Shown: positions 34,277 to 42,822 of the stretch, piece by piece
Layout of the letters: each line of letters starts with the position of its first letter
How positions within the stretch are numbered: position 1 is the first letter of the stretch
Source: Leptospira sp. WS4.C2
GTDB lineage: Bacteria; Spirochaetota; Leptospiria; Leptospirales; Leptospiraceae
Assembly: GCF_040833985.1 (NCBI RefSeq)
Contig: NZ_CP162139.1
Span: 1,112,501-1,176,500, forward strand
Length of the DNA: 64,000 bases
Direction: 5' to 3'
Translations under genes and position numbers: made by a program
The notes under the pieces: generated by a model
Database searches by the model: none
Seen by the model: only the letters and a program-made list of their open reading frames with translations
What the model was told of the DNA's origin: nothing

Positions 34277-34803
34277 AGCTGTATATGAATCCTTCTGTTC
34301 ATAAAAACATTTTATCACTGATGTTAATGCTAATTTTGTTTGGATTCTTACTCCAATGTACGGCTGTAGATAAAAAAACTTATTTGAAGGGGTTTTATCA
34401 GACTACACATCTTCGACCGCACCAACAATTGACCTATGCTGAAAAACATGGATACAATTCGGAATGTTTGGTTCTTATGGAAGGACCTGTCCCCAGTCGA
34501 ATGGAACCTTGCGCCATTGGCGATAGGCGATCCGGACGAGATATGTATCAGGAAACAGAAGTTCAGGTAGCAGGAGATTTTTTTCCAGTGGATTGGGCAA
34601 TCGCAGGTTATACTTATGAGTTACACGTTAACAATGCATATTATCAAAATGTGATCCTATATACTGGATCTTACCAAAGGAGGGATTACCCCCGATTTCC
34701 CCATTTGTATTTCTATCGAGGTAGGCAAGGTACTCAAGTGATCCGAAATACGCAAGGATACCCTTACCCAATGTCTACAGGCATTTTTATGGGAGGTCGT
34801 TAA
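34273..34803 (+). CDS. Lipoprotein, second of a paralogous pair
   Basis: The GTG at 34273 overlaps the previous stop (GTGA), suggesting translational coupling; an in-frame ATG at 34285 is the alternative. The signal peptide ends GFLLQC near residue 29. The 176-residue protein repeats the layout of its neighbour and adds a Tyr/Pro-rich C-terminus (FPHLYFYRGRQG, YPYPMSTGIFMGGR). No domain is recognised. Tandem placement with coupling suggests the two proteins form a complex. Confidence 0.65.
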   Translation: MKLYMNPSVHKNILSLMLMLILFGFLLQCTAVDKKTYLKGFYQTTHLRPHQQLTYAEKHGYNSECLVLMEGPVPSRMEPCAIGDRRSGRDMYQETEVQVAGDFFPVDWAIAGYTYELHVNNAYYQNVILYTGSYQRRDYPRFPHLYFYRGRQGTQVIRNTQGYPYPMSTGIFMGGR

Positions 34804-34876
34804 CTGATTTCCGATTGACTTAAAGGGAAAATTCTAGAAAATTTTAGAAACATTTCTTAATTTTTGTGAATCCTTT

Positions 34877-35935
34877 ATGAAACTACAATCTCTGTTCTTA
34901 TCCTTTTTTTTATCCATTATGTTGGGACCTTTGTTTCAATTCCCAATCGAGGGAAAAGATACCGAAAGTTTACACATCGGTTTTGGCTCTTGTTTGCACC
35001 AAGATAAAGAGAGTCCCGTTTTGACTCAGTGGAAAAAAGAATCATTTGACATAATACTTTTGTTAGGTGATAATATTTACGCAGATAGTTTGGTTGCCAC
35101 AGAAAAAATCCCAGCTTACAAAAAACAATTCGAAAGGCCTGAATGGAAAGCCATTCGTTCCCAGTCGCAAATCCTTGCTACCTGGGATGATCATGATTAT
35201 GGAATCAATGATAGTGGTGGCGAATACGCCGATAAAGAAAAGAGCCGCGAAATTTTTATTTCTCAAATGGGATCTTTAATGCCCAAAGGTCGAAGTTTTG
35301 GAACCAAAGACGGAAAAGGAATTTTTCATTCCTACTTTCTTACATTCAAAAAGAAAAAAGTTCATATCGTGATCCCAGACACTCGTTTTTTTCGTTCTCC
35401 TTTAAAGAGGAAGTTTTGGTCATATTTTACTGGCAAAAGCCACTACCGTCCTAATGAAGCAGGGGATGTTACTCTGCTTGGTGAAGACCAGTGGAAGTGG
35501 CTGGCAGAAGAATTGGACAAACCATCCGACTTACTTGTTTTTGTTTCGGGAATCCAGGTCATTCCCACAGAACAGCCGTTTGAGAAATGGGGGAATTTTC
35601 CCAAAGAAAGAGAAAAACTTTTCCAACTTCTAGGGTCTGCAAAAACTTCCGACTTAGTCATTCTTTCGGGGGACAGGCACATTGCGGAAATATACGAATA
35701 TCCATTGACAGACACTCGTAAGTTAATCGAAGTCACATCGAGTTCGCTCAACTTACCTTTACCATTTTTACCATTGGAATATGATTCTGAGTATAAACTT
35801 GGGTCTGCGTTTCGAGATGAAAACTATGGGTCTATACTGATTCAGCAGAAAGAGGGAAAATTGGTTTGGCGTTCCCAGATCAAAGACAAAATTGGAACAG
35901 TGGTTCTTCATTACAGTCACAATGATTCTAATTAA
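34877..35935 (+). CDS. PhoD-like phosphatase
   Basis: The 352-residue protein has a signal peptide (residues 1-24) and the alkaline phosphatase D-like metallophosphatase core: HIGFGSCLHQDKE near 34, LLLGDNIYADS near 63, ILATWDDHDYG near 100, the IPDTRFFRS segment near 163 with the Tyr/Arg region, and LSGDRHIAEI near 260. PhoD-type enzymes are secreted phosphodiesterases/phosphomonoesterases that bind metal through these residues. There is no twin-arginine motif in the signal, unlike classical PhoD, so export would be by Sec. A TetR regulator gene follows 34 bp downstream and may be co-transcribed. Confidence 0.85.
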   Translation: MKLQSLFLSFFLSIMLGPLFQFPIEGKDTESLHIGFGSCLHQDKESPVLTQWKKESFDIILLLGDNIYADSLVATEKIPAYKKQFERPEWKAIRSQSQILATWDDHDYGINDSGGEYADKEKSREIFISQMGSLMPKGRSFGTKDGKGIFHSYFLTFKKKKVHIVIPDTRFFRSPLKRKFWSYFTGKSHYRPNEAGDVTLLGEDQWKWLAEELDKPSDLLVFVSGIQVIPTEQPFEKWGNFPKEREKLFQLLGSAKTSDLVILSGDRHIAEIYEYPLTDTRKLIEVTSSSLNLPLPFLPLEYDSEYKLGSAFRDENYGSILIQQKEGKLVWRSQIKDKIGTVVLHYSHNDSN

Positions 35936-35969
35936 AATATTTTTAAGAAACAATAGGAGGTAACTCATT

Positions 35970-36536
35970 TTGAAACCCAAACAGAAAATCTTAGAAAGTT
36001 CCTTTGCTTTGTTTCGTGAAAAAGGTTTCCAGGCGACTGGAATTGCGGAGATCCTAGACAAAGCGGGAGCCTATAAAAAAACTTTATACGATCATTTTAA
36101 ATCAAAAGATGATATTGGATTTGAATACCTAAACTATCTTTCTGAGCAGCAAAGAGTTGTTATGTTAAAGGTATTGGCAAAAGCAAACGATATGCCCGAT
36201 TTTATTGAAAAATGGGTTAATTTCATTGTGAGAAACCAAAGGAACACTTCGAGAAAGGATTGTCCGATTGCTCTTTTTTCGGGAGAAATTTCGCACCTAA
36301 GTCAATTTGATACTTATAGAAACAAAGCCGTTCACCATGTTTTGGAAACTGTGGAAACTTGTATTTTAAACTTCGCACCAAATTTGCGACAAGACCTTGT
36401 AAAGTCTTTAAGTTATGAGCTGTATATGAGTTATCTGGGTGGTCTTCGGTTGTATGCATTAACGAAAGATCGAAAGGTCATCGAAAGAATGAAGTCCCAG
36501 ATGATTTCTTCAGCCGAGCGCATAATTAAAAGTTAA
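35970..36536 (+). CDS. TetR-family transcriptional regulator
   Basis: The 188-residue protein begins at a TTG nine bases after a perfect AGGAGG. The helix-turn-helix (residues 5-50: ILESSFALFREKGFQATGIAEILDKAGAYKKTLYDHFKSKDD, in several pieces) is typical. The C-terminal ligand domain has DCPIALFSGEISH, resembling regulators of the TetR_C_33/QacR-like group for small toxic organics. The effector is unknown. The target could be the PhoD-like gene upstream or the regulator's own transcript. It is convergent with the DUF4349 gene. Confidence 0.88.
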   Translation: MKPKQKILESSFALFREKGFQATGIAEILDKAGAYKKTLYDHFKSKDDIGFEYLNYLSEQQRVVMLKVLAKANDMPDFIEKWVNFIVRNQRNTSRKDCPIALFSGEISHLSQFDTYRNKAVHHVLETVETCILNFAPNLRQDLVKSLSYELYMSYLGGLRLYALTKDRKVIERMKSQMISSAERIIKS

Positions 36537-36578
36537 TTTCTGTTAAGCGCTCCGTTGTGTTCTTTGTTAAGATTTTAC

Positions 36579-37379
36579 TCAATCGGGGATTTCTGTTTTT
36601 TCCTTTGGAATTTCCTGAACAAACATCCAGATCAGGCCATCCTTTGCTTTTCCCAGACCAAGATAGAGGTAGTAAAAAGGATAACCTAGAGGCCCTGGTT
36701 TGTATTCCTTTTGCACTACAGGTTCCCACTTTTGACGAACCTGCACTTGTACAGAAGAAAGTTGCACGGCACTTGCCAGGTATTTTAATCTTCCTTCCCA
36801 TCTTTCAATGGATTCTGAAACTTTGCTTAGTTCCGCTTCTACTTTTAAGATTTCTTCCACGGTTTTTGCCGTTTTTAGAATTTCTAAAAGGCGAACTCTC
36901 ATTTTCAGCGCGTTCTCCATCCGAATTTCAGTATCAGTATAATCTTCTGTTACATCTTTAGCAGAAACATCTTCTGAATAGTTTTGTGATTGGTTTTTAA
37001 GGGTGAATAAAAATTGTTTTAATTTCTCGGCTGGGATCTTTAATTGTATGATTCCATTGGAACTATACTGTAGCGCATAACCTCCGTATGATTCTGCAAG
37101 TTTGATCACTTCAGTGACTTTGGCTTCAATTTCTTTTGATTGTAAATTGACATTCACGGAATACACCATCATCCTTTTTTGGATTTTTAGTTCACTTGGT
37201 GTAGTTTCTGCTTTAGGGGAGGGAGCAGCAACGGAAGGTGCATAATCCTCTGCTTCCCCAGAAGAATAGCGACTCATGGGCCTTTCCCTTTCCATTGATT
37301 TGGAGGAAGAACATTGGACTATTAAAAGAAAAAAGCTAAGAAGGAATACGGAAACGAGTCGATTTTTGGAGAATGCCAT
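36579..37379 (-). CDS. DUF4349 lipoprotein
   Basis: The 266-residue product has a lipoprotein signal (FLLIVQC, Cys near residue 23), a disordered Ser/Pro region, then a DUF4349 domain from about residue 65: MMVYSVNVNLQSKEIEAKV, the AESYGGYALQYS segment, LKIPAEKLKQFLFTLKN and a long coiled coil (about 145-210) with VEEILKVEAELSKVSESIERWEG. A C-terminal hydrophobic stretch (PLGYPFYYLYLGLGKAKDGLIW) fits the membrane segment at the end of the family. The role in the family is unknown; cell-envelope location is expected. Confidence 0.8.
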   Translation of the reverse strand: MAFSKNRLVSVFLLSFFLLIVQCSSSKSMERERPMSRYSSGEAEDYAPSVAAPSPKAETTPSELKIQKRMMVYSVNVNLQSKEIEAKVTEVIKLAESYGGYALQYSSNGIIQLKIPAEKLKQFLFTLKNQSQNYSEDVSAKDVTEDYTDTEIRMENALKMRVRLLEILKTAKTVEEILKVEAELSKVSESIERWEGRLKYLASAVQLSSVQVQVRQKWEPVVQKEYKPGPLGYPFYYLYLGLGKAKDGLIWMFVQEIPKEKTEIPD

Positions 37380-37426
37380 GTTGGATACAGAGATTAAGCA
37401 CTTCTGTATCCAACCGCAAATCTTTT

Positions 37427-39175
37427 TTATGTGCCGATTGTAGATTCTAAAAAGCTACCATACCCTTTTTCTTTTCCAAGGGATGCGACAGGTTTTCCCT
37501 GATCAATGGCAAGTTTGCCATTGATATAGACTTTTTTGATTGTGTCATCGTTACGTCTGACCCAACGTTTGAAGTCTTCCATAAAAGGCATGGGTGCTTC
37601 TACATCTTTTGCAAGGGAATCGTCAAGTTTGGTCGGATCAATGAGTACCAAATCAGCTCTTTTTCCCTCTTTGATGTAACCTGCATCAATTCCAAACCAA
37701 TCCCCAATTTCTCCCGTTAGGCGATTGACTGCCCTCTCTAAAGTCATAAATGGTTTTTTTTCTAACTCAGCATCACGCACCAATTTCAACATACGAAGAG
37801 GAAAATTGTAATGAGCCATACCACGTAAATGAGCTCCTGCATCAGAAAATCCGATGAGGATATCTGGATAAGATACGATTTTTTGTAGAGGTTCTTTTCT
37901 ATGGTTTGCCATCACTGTATACCAACGAACTTTGTTTCCGTGTTCAGCAACTAAATCTAGGAAAGCCGTTACAGAGTGAACTCCTCTTTCTTTGGCAACA
38001 TCATCAATGGATTTTCCAATTAAAGATTTGTCGGGTGCATCCACAATCTTTGTTTCTCGAAAGTTTCTGTGGAAAACACGAGGTAAAAACCAATTGGTCC
38101 ATTGGCGTTTGAACCAAGATCGGTAAGTTGGATCCTTCATTAATTGTTTTCTTTCGAACTCATCTTCAATGTGGTTTGCCTTAGCACCTGCAGCAAATTC
38201 TTCAAAAACAACTACATCCATTCCATCCGCATACAAATCAAATGGTTCGGGAAGTGCTTGGAACTTAAAGTCAGACTTGAAAATCGTGTTTGTGATGCGA
38301 CCAATGACACCGAGTAATTTATACAAACCCGGATCAAATTTTACATCCATTAAAGATATGATTGTGGTTTTTAGAGGTTTACGAAAGAGTCCAAAGGCTT
38401 CCTTTAAGAACATAAGAACATTGATTTTTGTAGAAACATTGGGAACACCCTGAAAGACCTTTCCTCTTTTTCTCAATGTTTTGTTTAGGTATTGGTACTC
38501 ACTCCAGTTCGCAAAAGTAGAAGGAAGAGGGCGTGATCTAAATCTAGATCCATCCATTTTATCCCAAACAAGAGTATTGATCGAAAGACCCATAAAACCT
38601 GCATCCAATGCTTCTTCCAAATGTTTGTTCATTGACTCTAACTCTTGTTTTGTGGGAACTTCTCCTTTGGTTAGCGAACGTTCGAGTCCCATCACATGAG
38701 CGCGAATGGCAGAGTGACCTGCAAACGAAGTTACGTTGGGGCCAAGTGGCATATTGTTTAAATGTTTTTTATATTCAGATGCTGAGTTCCAATTTTTTTT
38801 ACTCTCAAGGATGGATAAAACATTCTTTCTTGGAATGGCTTCCACGCGACTAAACATATCTGCTAAATCCGTAGGGTCACCCACAGCTAAACTCAATGAA
38901 CAACTACCAAGAGAAATGGTTGTTACTCCATGACGAACTGACTCAGATAAATCTGGTGCCATTTCGATCTCTGCATCGTAATGGGTATGAAAGTCAATGA
39001 ACCCAGGTGTGAGCCAAAGGCCTTTGGCATCGACCACAGTCTCCCCAGAGTTAGGGCTAAGTTCCGTTTTAGAGATAGTTTGAACCACCCCATCCTTAAT
39101 TCTCACATCACCGACAAAAGATGGATTTGTGCTACCGTCAAAAATTCTCGCCTGTTTGATGAGAGTGTCTGCCAT
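37427..39175 (-). CDS. Amidohydrolase, N-acyl-D-amino-acid deacylase family
   Basis: The start is set at 39175, where GGAGGT lies five bases upstream; the frame is open 21 bases further. The 582-residue protein has GFIDFHTHYDAEIEM near residue 65 (metal-binding HxH), a VTTISLGSCSLS segment near 85 where the bridging Cys of D-aminoacylases lies, GFSDAGAHLRGMAHY near 455 and the C-terminal RADLVLIDP and NGKLAID of the composite beta domain. Family members remove acyl groups from D-amino acids or act on related amides. The active-site set appears complete. It stands alone with its own ribosome site; the next gene upstream is the isopropylmalate synthase-like gene, 106 bp away on the same strand. 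Confidence 0.85.
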   Translation of the reverse strand: MADTLIKQARIFDGSTNPSFVGDVRIKDGVVQTISKTELSPNSGETVVDAKGLWLTPGFIDFHTHYDAEIEMAPDLSESVRHGVTTISLGSCSLSLAVGDPTDLADMFSRVEAIPRKNVLSILESKKNWNSASEYKKHLNNMPLGPNVTSFAGHSAIRAHVMGLERSLTKGEVPTKQELESMNKHLEEALDAGFMGLSINTLVWDKMDGSRFRSRPLPSTFANWSEYQYLNKTLRKRGKVFQGVPNVSTKINVLMFLKEAFGLFRKPLKTTIISLMDVKFDPGLYKLLGVIGRITNTIFKSDFKFQALPEPFDLYADGMDVVVFEEFAAGAKANHIEDEFERKQLMKDPTYRSWFKRQWTNWFLPRVFHRNFRETKIVDAPDKSLIGKSIDDVAKERGVHSVTAFLDLVAEHGNKVRWYTVMANHRKEPLQKIVSYPDILIGFSDAGAHLRGMAHYNFPLRMLKLVRDAELEKKPFMTLERAVNRLTGEIGDWFGIDAGYIKEGKRADLVLIDPTKLDDSLAKDVEAPMPFMEDFKRWVRRNDDTIKKVYINGKLAIDQGKPVASLGKEKGYGSFLESTIGT

Positions 39176-39281
39176 GAATACCTCCAGAAAAACCAAACGA
39201 AATTATGGCAGATTGACAAAGTTTTGTCAATGATTCGAGTGGAATCACATAAAAGATTCTCTGGACGAAAGGCCCCCTTGT

Positions 39282-40466
39282 TCAGGAGGCAATCATGTAA
39301 CGACTCGCCAAATCCACTAACTCTGCTTCGGTGATTTCTCTATTGTTCTCACTGGATGAAATGGCCTTGGCTTTTTCAAACAATCTATGGATTTCTTCGC
39401 TGGGAACGACAATCCCTCGGTTTTCCAATAAAAATTGAATGGCGCGATGCCCTGATTGGTTGGTAAAGGAGATGGTTTCGGAATCATTTCTTCCTACAAA
39501 TTCGGGAGAAAAAGTTCGGTAAGCACCTTTTGTTTGTTTAATGGTCTTGGCAACCCCATCTTGGTGGATACCTGACCTATGGGAAAAAATATCCTCACCA
39601 ATAATCGGTGACTTTTCTCCAATAGGAATGCCTGTCATCTCCGCAATTCGTTTGGCTGTTGGATAAATTCTTTGGAAGTTGATTCCCAAAGTCTCACCAT
39701 TTTGGTGTAAGGCGATGGCAGTTTCATACAAATTGGTATTGCCAGCTCTTTCTCCCAAACCGTTCAAAGCCACCTCGATTTGTTCTGCACCCACATACAC
39801 ACATTCTACGGAAGTGGCAGTTGCCATTCCCAAATCATTGTGGGTATGCACAGACACTTTTGCTCTGTCCCCTATAAAGTCTTTCATATCCTTTACCATA
39901 TTCACAAAAATCATGGGCCGGTAACGTTCGACTGTATTGGGTAAGTTGATGATATTAGCACCGGCACCAATGGCTGCAAGAAAAGCTTCTTTGGTGAATT
40001 CAAAATTCTCAATGGCGTCTCCAAAATGTTCCCCTGAGAATTGAATTTCTACATCCGGTCCTACGATGGATCTGGCAAAGGAAACAGAGTTTTGGATTTT
40101 TTGAATCACTTCGGTTTCAGAAATTTTCAAAACATGGCGAATGGAAAAATCACTGACGGGATAAACGATATGCATCCGGGGTTTGTTTGCATATTGGATG
40201 GCTTCCCAGGTTCTCGTTATTTCTGTTTCATTGGCACGTGACAATCCAGCAATGGGAATTCCAGCTGGTGCTCGTTTGGCGAGAGTCCTACTTGCGACAA
40301 ACTCAGTTTCATTGGAAGAAGGGAAACCCACTTCGATTCCATCGACATTCAATTCGATAAGCAAATCAAAGACTTCGATTTTTTCTTCTAAGGTCCAGGG
40401 TCTACGTAACGCTTGGTTTCCGTCCCGTAAGGTTACGTCTTGGATTTTAATTTGGTTTGGTTTCAT
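39282..40466 (-). CDS. 2-isopropylmalate synthase-like enzyme lacking the regulatory domain
   Basis: The 394-residue DRE-TIM metallolyase condenses acetyl-CoA with a 2-oxo acid. Motifs: VTLRDGNQALRRPW near residue 11 (catalytic Arg-Asp), GFPSSNETEF near 48, SGEHFGD near 145, the metal ligands in VHTHNDLGMATA near 205, NGLGERAGNTNLYE near 236 and HRSGIHQDGVAK near 290. LeuA and CimA normally extend past 500 residues with an allosteric leucine/isoleucine-binding domain; this protein stops after the catalytic and linker part. Homologues also include homocitrate synthases, but the leucine-rich leader upstream points to isopropylmalate synthase. A GGAGG lies four bases before the ATG. I leave the symbol blank because the substrate is not proven. 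Confidence 0.85.
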   Translation of the reverse strand: MKPNQIKIQDVTLRDGNQALRRPWTLEEKIEVFDLLIELNVDGIEVGFPSSNETEFVASRTLAKRAPAGIPIAGLSRANETEITRTWEAIQYANKPRMHIVYPVSDFSIRHVLKISETEVIQKIQNSVSFARSIVGPDVEIQFSGEHFGDAIENFEFTKEAFLAAIGAGANIINLPNTVERYRPMIFVNMVKDMKDFIGDRAKVSVHTHNDLGMATATSVECVYVGAEQIEVALNGLGERAGNTNLYETAIALHQNGETLGINFQRIYPTAKRIAEMTGIPIGEKSPIIGEDIFSHRSGIHQDGVAKTIKQTKGAYRTFSPEFVGRNDSETISFTNQSGHRAIQFLLENRGIVVPSEEIHRLFEKAKAISSSENNREITEAELVDLASRYMIAS

Positions 40467-40510
40467 AGTTCCTCCACATCCGCTGCCACTACCGCCGGAA
40501 GGAGGACCAA

Positions 40511-40549
40511 AAATAAAAAAAGCCCACTTCCCGGTTGGGAGTGGGCTTT
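40511..40549 (-). terminator. Attenuator terminator before the isopropylmalate synthase-like gene
   Basis: Read on the minus strand, AAAGCCCACTCCC-AACC-GGGAAGTGGGCTTT forms a strong stem with one bulge (40519-40549), followed by TTTTATTTTT. It lies between the leader peptide stop (26 bases upstream of the stem) and the structural gene start 52 bases downstream, so it would end transcription before the gene unless an alternative fold forms. Confidence 0.85.
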
Positions 40550-40574
40550 GTCACACAGCACGTTCTCCCTCGAT

Positions 40575-40625
40575 CTATAAAAGTTCGAGGAGGAGGAGTA
40601 ACTGAATGTTAGCAGATAATTTCAT
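40575..40625 (-). CDS. Leucine-rich leader peptide, leu attenuator
   Basis: The 51-base frame encodes MKLSANIQLLLLLELL and stops at TAG (40575-40577). Eight of 16 residues are Leu, five of them consecutive (TTA CTC CTC CTC CTC). Downstream TCGAGGGAG (40565-40574) pairs with the CTCCTCGA that spans the last Leu codons of the run (fold 1:2), and its GGGAG can instead pair with CTCCC of the terminator's 5' arm (fold 2:3). Ribosome stalling on Leu codons would free 2 to pair with 3 and cancel the terminator. No ribosome site precedes the ATG; the predicted transcript starts within about three bases of it, so translation may be leaderless. Structure assignments were made by eye. Confidence 0.8.
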   Translation of the reverse strand: MKLSANIQLLLLLELL

Positions 40626-40633
40626 TGTTAACT

Positions 40634-40664
40634 TTTAGACGAACTGATCCCTGTTTCCTGTCAA
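40634..40664 (-). promoter_or_regulatory. Promoter of the leucine attenuator operon
   Basis: On the minus strand a perfect TTGACA (40664-40659) is followed after 19 bases by TCTAAA (40639-40634). The predicted start of transcription, six to eight bases further, falls at or just before the leader ATG at 40625. The TGA stop of the upstream symporter gene (40663-40661) lies inside the -35 box. The spacing is two bases longer than ideal. Confidence 0.55.
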
Positions 40665-42094
40665 TTTTTTTTAAATGCAATGCGGGAAATTTGTACAAGA
40701 AAGATTTGGATTCCAAAACCGATCGGGATGAGAAGGGTAAAGGCAATTTGAAAACCGAGTCCGATGGCAACTGTGAGAAGGATACTCGTTAGAAAAAATG
40801 CCGAAAAAACGGGGCCGGAAACTGGCAAATCTGCTTTCCCTTTGGCTAAAAAGAAAACCGCAATGGATGGCCCGAGGGTATAGGAAAATATGGTGAGTCC
40901 CATTTCCAAAATCCCTTTTTCCCAGGTTTGGATGAGAAAATAGGGAACTAGGCTCGAAAGAAACAGAGTCATTCCAAAAAAAAGGGAAAGAGTGCGGGGA
41001 CTAAACCACCGGTCCATCCCCCAATCGCGGGCCCAAGTGAGAGAGAGGGAATTGATGGTGGAACTCAGTGTGGACATAGCACTGGCAAGGATGGCTGCCA
41101 CAAGGATTCCAAGAAGTGGTGAAGGAACTTCATTCACAATGAATTGGCTAAACACTTTGTCAGGAGCCATAGATTGGCCTGCATAAAAAAGATAAAGAAG
41201 AGATCCAATGAGGAGAAATAGAATAAATTGAAAGAGGACAACAATCCCACTTCCAATGAGAATTTTCTGACCAGAAACTAAGTTTTTTGTGGCGATCACT
41301 CGCTGAACAAGCATTAGGTCTGTTCCGTGAGATCCAATGGAAATAAAAGCACCACCAATCAAAGCAAATACGATAAAGTAACTATTGTCACCTGACGAAA
41401 GGTAGTCGAAAATAAACAAATTCCATTTCCCAAGACTCTGAAGTTCGGTTACCCCCGAAATAATTGGAACATTCAATTTATAAATGAGGAGTCCCAGAGC
41501 AAAAAATCCACCAAAGATATAAATAAACCACTGGAGAACATCAGTAAATACAATCGCACGAAATCCGCCTACTACTGAATAGATGATGGTGACAAAACTC
41601 AAAGTTGTGAGTGCAATCATTCCTAAAATATCAGAAGAAAGGTTTAGGCCCAGCCTCTCTAAAAGAAAGGCGATCGGTAAAGAACTAACATATAACCGAA
41701 TTCCATCCCCGAGAAGTCTAGAAATGGTAAATACAAAAGAGATTGTTTTTTGAGGAGATTTACCAAAACGATTTCCTACATACTCATAGACGGAAATGGT
41801 ATTTCCAGAAAAATACGATGGCAATAGATAAAGAGCCACAATGGTTCTTCCGATCACATACCCGAATGCAATTTCCAAAAACCGGTAGTCCCCTTTGAAA
41901 GATAAGGAGGGAATACTTAAAAAAGTTAAACTAGAAGTCTCTGTTGCGACAAGGGATATTAAAAGAAAGATCCAGTGGATCTCTTTTTTAGCGAGATAAA
42001 AGTCTTCTTCTTTCTCGTTGTTCTTAGCAAAATAAAATCCAAAATAAAAAACGATGAGAAAATAAAAGATAAGAACTAGTAAATCCCAGACCAT
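40661..42094 (-). CDS. Sodium:solute symporter family transporter
   Basis: The 477-residue protein has about 13 membrane helices and follows the SSS family: an N-terminal helix then FAKNNEKEEDFYLAKKEI (substrate-gating loop), LVATETSSLTFLSIPSLSF near residue 50, YVGNRFGKSPQ near 107, the VVGGFRAIVFTDVLQW segment near 175 and AILASAMSTLSSTINSLS near 335, the Na+ site region. Family members import sugars, amino acids, nucleobases or acetate by sodium coupling; the solute here is unknown. The CBS protein gene lies eight bases upstream, so the two form an operon and the CBS domains may sense adenylate levels for it. Its stop codon sits inside the promoter of the leucine operon. Confidence 0.85.
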   Translation of the reverse strand: MVWDLLVLIFYFLIVFYFGFYFAKNNEKEEDFYLAKKEIHWIFLLISLVATETSSLTFLSIPSLSFKGDYRFLEIAFGYVIGRTIVALYLLPSYFSGNTISVYEYVGNRFGKSPQKTISFVFTISRLLGDGIRLYVSSLPIAFLLERLGLNLSSDILGMIALTTLSFVTIIYSVVGGFRAIVFTDVLQWFIYIFGGFFALGLLIYKLNVPIISGVTELQSLGKWNLFIFDYLSSGDNSYFIVFALIGGAFISIGSHGTDLMLVQRVIATKNLVSGQKILIGSGIVVLFQFILFLLIGSLLYLFYAGQSMAPDKVFSQFIVNEVPSPLLGILVAAILASAMSTLSSTINSLSLTWARDWGMDRWFSPRTLSLFFGMTLFLSSLVPYFLIQTWEKGILEMGLTIFSYTLGPSIAVFFLAKGKADLPVSGPVFSAFFLTSILLTVAIGLGFQIAFTLLIPIGFGIQIFLVQISRIAFKKN

Positions 42095-42102
42095 ACAACC
42101 CC

Positions 42103-42702
42103 TTAAGCGATGATATTCAAATTTGGATACTTCAGTAACAAACGAAGTAAATCCGACCTTGTGATCATACCAATAGGTTGATTATCGTCATTTACGACAG
42201 GAATACATCCAATTCTTTCTTCTAAAAGGACTTGGGTGACCCCTCTAATTTCCGATCCCGGAGAGCCAACTAATACTCGTTTGATCATAATGTCAGAAAC
42301 GGGCCAGTCCCTTTCATAAGATTTACTTTTTTCGAGGATATCGCGATCAGAAATAAATCCCACAAGGGTTCCCATTTCATTGGTAATCGGGAGGTGGCGG
42401 ATTCCTTTTTCCAACATAAAGTCCAAACAGTTGGCAATCGTTTCTGTGGACTTTTGGGTGATGGCAGGCGTTGACATGATCTCGTGCAGGAAATAGACAG
42501 TTCTTTCCGTTTGGCCGGCGGATTCTTGGTAAACATCCCCAGGGGAACGGTGTAAAAAAGAACCAAGGGAAGTATTGGTTGATTCCTCTCCCTCACCAGA
42601 AATGGGGGTAGATTTCCCCCCAGGATGGATTTTGTGGACCCGATCTGCATAAGTGGCCGGCGGATTTGGCAAAATACGCCCATCATGTATCCAAAAGAAC
42701 AT
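42103..42702 (-). CDS. CBS-domain protein
   Basis: The 199-residue protein has an N-terminal tail of about 65 residues with no known domain, then two CBS motifs: IMSTPAITQKSTETIANCLDFM and HLPITNEMGTLVGFISDRDIL (about 75-130), and IMIKRVLVGSPG with CIPVVNDDNQPIGMITRSDLL (about 138-192). The pair would bind adenosine nucleotides or S-adenosyl ligands. It is soluble and has no fused effector domain, so it must act on a partner, perhaps the symporter encoded eight bases downstream. It is divergent from the acyl-CoA ligase gene. Confidence 0.85.
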   Translation of the reverse strand: MFFWIHDGRILPNPPATYADRVHKIHPGGKSTPISGEGEESTNTSLGSFLHRSPGDVYQESAGQTERTVYFLHEIMSTPAITQKSTETIANCLDFMLEKGIRHLPITNEMGTLVGFISDRDILEKSKSYERDWPVSDIMIKRVLVGSPGSEIRGVTQVLLEERIGCIPVVNDDNQPIGMITRSDLLRLLLKYPNLNIIA

Positions 42703-42822
42703 AGTTATGCCCTACCTTTCCGAAAAGTTTGTCAAAAAAAAGAAAAAACTTGCAAAAAACGAACAGTGGTTTTTTATCCATCCTACATTTCTGTAAAGAT
42801 TCTATATGAAAAGGCAAAACCC

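Noticed and set aside
36557..36961. A 134-codon + strand frame antisense to the DUF4349 gene.
   Set aside because: It mirrors the codon pattern of a well-supported gene on the other strand and has no features of its own.
42625..42822. N-terminal extension of the acyl-CoA ligase frame.
   Set aside because: It overlaps the divergent CBS gene and is not like the family; the ATG at 42823 has a ribosome site and the normal N-terminus.
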